Source: Paludibacter sp. (GTDB lineage: Bacteria > Bacteroidota > Bacteroidia > Bacteroidales > Paludibacteraceae). From it: a DNA stretch of 9,619 nt. The notes below the pieces were generated by a model. The model ran no database searches and had not been told where the DNA came from. It worked only from the letters and a program-made list of their open reading frames with translations. Shown here piece by piece: positions 7,486-9,619 of the stretch; within the stretch, counting starts at the first letter, position 1; every line of letters starts with the position of its first letter. The DNA lies in NCBI GenBank assembly GCA_024709185.1, contig JANJXE010000040.1, positions 1 to 9,619 of the forward strand, in the 5' to 3' direction. The translations under genes were made by a program, and so were the position numbers.

Positions 7486-8715
7486 CTATTTTTCGTTTTC
7501 TTTCTTAATTTTCCGGATGGCGGCCTCGATGGGCTTATCGGGCTCTATCACATTGTAGGGTCCCCAGAAATCGGGATCGTTGAACCCTTCAGCTGCATCG
7601 CTGATTATCACATCGGATCGCAGGCGATCGCGGAAGCGGATAGCCTTGCTTTCGTTACTGTGTTCACGGTCGGTAATCGCCATCTCCAGGGTCGAATAGT
7701 AGAAGGTGTGAAACAGTTTGCGTTTCCAGTTGATTTTCATGCCTACATCGATGCGACTATACCCGTAGTACCACTTCCCGTCCTTTTCAATGTAATCGAT
7801 GCGGTAATCGGCCTGAATAGGTGTGACTTCGGCATTGAACGGCTTTTTGCGGATGAAAAAGCGCATGGCTTCAATCCGGTTCGACAGGTTCAGACTGAAA
7901 ACTGCCGATTTAAGTGCCATATTGGTCGCATCGATGTACAATTTTCCTGAATACATGGGCTCTTCGGCATAGGGTGAATGATTAAAATCGACCACATACA
8001 CCATTCGGTTATCCATGTATTCGACCTTGTTAAACTGAAAACGGTAGCTTTCGAAAGGCTTATCGGTAAGCAAGATGCCCGGATTCTTCATCACATCGAG
8101 ATAGAGAGAATTGTATGGTCCGCCCATCAACTTAAACACCAGCGTGTCGAGGCGGGTGTAGTCCGACTGTTTGCGGGCTTTGTACAGGCGGGCTGCATCG
8201 TATTTATAAGAAGTGTAGGGCTGTTTTTGGACATCAACCACCGCTTCGGCCAGACTCACATAATTTCTTCCTTTACGAATCGATTCGCGGTAAAAGGCCG
8301 TCATCAGCATTTCATTCTCAGGATAATTCTGATCCACCCTGTCGAGCATAGCCCGCACCAGGGCTGAACCATCCTGGGTAATCACATCAATCTGTGGCAG
8401 CTGAATGGCCACCTGCTTAAGACGTATCAAGCCCTGCTGATCCTGTAAACGACTAACGGGCACTTTTTGCTCCATATACCCCAAAAAACGGACAATGAGG
8501 GTCGCTTCGGCGGAAGGCAGTTTAAGAGAAAACTCGCCCTCGTTGTTGGTTACGGTGGCAATATTGGTATGCTCTACCATAATATTACAATAAGCCAGCG
8601 GATTTCCTGTAGCCGAATCGGTTACTTTCCCTCTGATTTCGGCAAAAGGAGCCTGGGCTGCAAGTTGCGAAACCGACAATAAGCTGGTAATAATAACTAC
8701 AAAAATTGATTTCAT
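7486..8715 (-). CDS. Secreted protein with N-terminal CarboxypepD_reg-like domain, function unknown
   Basis: This 409-residue exported protein has no assigned function. It begins with a signal peptide (1-21, MKSIFVVIITSLLSVSQLAAQ). A CarboxypepD_reg-like beta-sandwich follows (about 26-105), with IRGKVTDSATGNPLAYCNI, NNEGEFSLKLP and VRFLGY; this is the same fold class found at the front of many Bacteroidota receptors. Residues from about 110 to the end contain the stretches MLMTAFYRESIRKGRNYVSLAEA, split here by the phrase FYRES, and YSGKLYIDATNMALKSAVF. They recall a common family of uncharacterised periplasmic or outer-membrane-associated proteins. No transmembrane barrel or catalytic motif is evident. 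The same frame extends to an ATG at 8769, but the 8715 start is preferred because it places the signal peptide at the very N-terminus. The gene is monocistronic by context: a divergent promoter region upstream and a strong terminator downstream. Confidence 0.85.
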   Translation of the reverse strand: MKSIFVVIITSLLSVSQLAAQAPFAEIRGKVTDSATGNPLAYCNIMVEHTNIATVTNNEGEFSLKLPSAEATLIVRFLGYMEQKVPVSRLQDQQGLIRLKQVAIQLPQIDVITQDGSALVRAMLDRVDQNYPENEMLMTAFYRESIRKGRNYVSLAEAVVDVQKQPYTSYKYDAARLYKARKQSDYTRLDTLVFKLMGGPYNSLYLDVMKNPGILLTDKPFESYRFQFNKVEYMDNRMVYVVDFNHSPYAEEPMYSGKLYIDATNMALKSAVFSLNLSNRIEAMRFFIRKKPFNAEVTPIQADYRIDYIEKDGKWYYGYSRIDVGMKINWKRKLFHTFYYSTLEMAITDREHSNESKAIRFRDRLRSDVIISDAAEGFNDPDFWGPYNVIEPDKPIEAAIRKIKKENEK

Positions 8716-8824
8716 ACGTTCGATGTTTGATTTTAGCGCCTTCTGAAACAAATTGCTATTTATTAACATTGCTATTACCCTTCAGGATGCCGCTTCATAT
8801 TCTTTTTGACATTCAACACTATAA

Positions 8825-8859
8825 CAAATATACCTGTCGATTGTTTGCATTATTATGCA
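8825..8859 (-). promoter_or_regulatory. Candidate promoter with overlapping dyad for the CarboxypepD_reg-like gene
   Basis: On the minus strand TATATTTG (8832-8825) fits the Bacteroidota -7 consensus TAnnTTTG exactly and lies about 110 bases before the preferred start codon. The expected -33 position holds no TTTG. It is occupied instead by a dyad, TGCAT-TATT-ATGCA (8846-8859), which could be the binding site of an activator or repressor. The -7 match is short, so the call is tentative. Confidence 0.35.
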
Positions 8860-8900
8860 GTATCAATCAGGGCGAAAGATAAATATTTATCTTCAATAAT

Positions 8901-8931
8901 TTTCTTTTCTGATTAAAAAAAGGTATTTTTG
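8901..8931 (+). promoter_or_regulatory. Candidate promoter of the tatA-tatC operon
   Basis: TATTTTTG at 8924-8931 matches the Bacteroidota -7 consensus TAnnTTTG exactly. TTTC at 8901-8904 lies 19 bases upstream and matches the -33 TTTG at three of four positions. Transcription would start near 8937-8940, giving a leader of about 20 bases before the ATG at 8958. This placement argues against the in-frame GTG at 8931 as the start of tatA, because that codon lies in the promoter. Confidence 0.5.
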
Positions 8932-8957
8932 TGCGCTCTACAAAAAACACTGGAATC

Positions 8958-9158
8958 ATGTTAAACCACATTTTACTTTTTGCACTTGGAACAGGCGAAA
9001 TTATCCTCATCGCATTGGTTGTACTTTTAATCTTCGGCGGAAAGAAAATTCCTGAACTGATGCGCGGTTTAGGCAAAGGCGTAAGTCAGTTTAAAAAAGG
9101 AATTAAGGAAATTGACGAAGATATCAACAGTACAACTGACGATACCAAACTGAAATAA
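8958..9158 (+). CDS. tatA: Sec-independent protein translocase subunit TatA
   Basis: This 66-residue protein is the pore-forming TatA/TatE-type subunit of the twin-arginine system, which moves folded proteins across the inner membrane. It has a short periplasmic N-terminus, one membrane helix (about 5-26, [20 protein letters not shown]), the family hinge [16 protein letters not shown] (26-41), an amphipathic helix with lysines (to about 52) and an acidic, polar tail. The GTGE before the helix core resembles the conserved polar residue position of TatA. The ATG at 8958 is chosen because the upstream in-frame GTG falls within the promoter box and its extra residues do not fit the family. The tatC gene follows after 15 bases, so the two are surely co-transcribed. 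No separate TatB is visible, as is usual in this phylum. Confidence 0.93.
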   Translation: MLNHILLFALGTGEIILIALVVLLIFGGKKIPELMRGLGKGVSQFKKGIKEIDEDINSTTDDTKLK

Positions 9159-9173
9159 CCGGAACCGGCTGCG

Positions 9174-9619
9174 ATGCAGGAAGAAGAAGAAAAAGCCCTT
9201 TCGTTCTGGGAACATCTCGAAGTACTGCGCTGGACGCTAATCCGCATCATCCTGGCGTTGGTGGTTGTGGTGGGTGCAATATTCACGTTTAAGGAATTTG
9301 TATTCACCCGTATTGTTTTTGCTCCCCTGAATTCCGATTTTATCTTTTACCAGTGGCTTTGCTCACTGGCCGAATTGGTAAAGATACCTGCCATTTGTCC
9401 GGGTGAGTTTTCGATGCAACTCATAAATATCAACTTAGCCGGGCAGTTTTTGGCGCATATCGGTGCATCGTTTAGTCTGGGACTGGTAATGGTCATTCCG
9501 TACATCCTTTTCGAGATTTGGCGATTTGTGCAACCGGCCCTGTATCCCAAGGAAAAAAAGCATGTTGGTGCCATTTTTTCCTCAGCTTCGTTCCTGTTTT
9601 ATGCAGGAGTTGCCACTTC
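9174..9619 (+). CDS. tatC: Sec-independent protein translocase subunit TatC (C-terminus cut by window edge)
   Basis: TatC is the six-helix membrane receptor that recognises twin-arginine signal peptides and recruits TatA. The first 148 residues are present. Visible are an acidic N-terminus (MQEEEEK), the conserved cytoplasmic motif FWEHLEVLRWTLIR (11-24), TM1 (about 21-39), FAPL (49-52) ahead of a long first periplasmic loop, TM2 (about 95-115) and the FEIWRFVQPALYPKEKK signature (113-129), which ends in the signal-peptide-binding glutamate (E127). TM3 begins at about 131 and the frame is still open at the edge. Full TatC proteins are usually about 240-290 residues, so roughly 100-140 are missing. 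The usual HLxELR motif here reads HLEVLR, so the second glutamate position is valine. The loop holds two cysteines (C63, C75). Confidence 0.93.
   Translation, partial: MQEEEEKALSFWEHLEVLRWTLIRIILALVVVVGAIFTFKEFVFTRIVFAPLNSDFIFYQWLCSLAELVKIPAICPGEFSMQLININLAGQFLAHIGASFSLGLVMVIPYILFEIWRFVQPALYPKEKKHVGAIFSSASFLFYAGVAT

Noticed and set aside
8716..8769. Using ATG 8769 as the start of the CarboxypepD_reg-like gene (18 extra residues)
   Set aside because: The extra residues would put a polar stretch ahead of a textbook signal peptide beginning at 8715; the internal ATG is the better start.
8931..8957. GTG at 8931 as the start of tatA
   Set aside because: The codon overlaps the -7 promoter box and the nine extra residues do not fit TatA N-termini.
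9086..9307. Minus-strand open frames across tatA/tatC (8867-9076, 9086-9307, 9347-9574)
   Set aside because: They are antisense to clear tatA and tatC coding sequence and have low-complexity Ser/Thr/Arg-rich translations.

Overview
The window looks like a chromosome segment from a Bacteroidota member, most likely a free-living or gut Bacteroidales/Marinilabiliales relative; the genus cannot be named. The evidence is a cell-surface signalling trio (ECF sigma factor, FecR anti-sigma factor, STN-domain TonB-dependent receptor), a C-terminal type IX secretion (T9SS) sorting domain, CarboxypepD_reg-like domains, a near absence of strong Shine-Dalgarno sites, and -7 boxes of the TAnnTTTG type. Coding density is high. 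No tRNA, rRNA, CRISPR array, insertion sequence or phage gene was seen.

Layout, reading the minus-strand genes from right to left. (1) 8958-9619, plus strand: tatA and the first 148 codons of tatC, a twin-arginine export operon that runs off the right edge. (2) 8715-7486, minus: a secreted protein with an N-terminal CarboxypepD_reg-like domain and a large uncharacterised remainder, closed by a strong intrinsic terminator at 7401-7443. (3) 7234-4607, minus: an 875-residue exported glycoside hydrolase of family GH57, with an Ig-like middle region, a CBM26-type starch-binding module and a T9SS sorting tail; it is followed by a hairpin terminator at 4511-4550. (4) 4357-3764, 3711-2740 and 2683-1, minus: sigma factor, FecR anti-sigma factor and a TonB-dependent receptor in one probable operon. 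The receptor lacks its C-terminus at the left edge.

How the parts may work together: the receptor's STN domain should contact the periplasmic part of FecR when ligand is bound. FecR then releases the ECF sigma factor, which drives the receptor operon. The receptor's plug resembles the TonB-Xanth-Caul group rather than SusC, and no SusD partner is visible. The upstream GH57 enzyme would act on alpha-glucans at the cell surface or outside the cell. A functional link between the enzyme and the receptor is plausible from adjacency only, since a terminator separates them. The Tat operon is a housekeeping export unit with no obvious link to the rest.

The three longer gaps are 4358-4606 (249 bases; GH57 terminator plus the sigma leader), 7235-7485 (251 bases; terminator plus the GH57 leader) and 8716-8957 (242 bases; divergent promoter region). 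No gap without a gene exceeds 300 bases.
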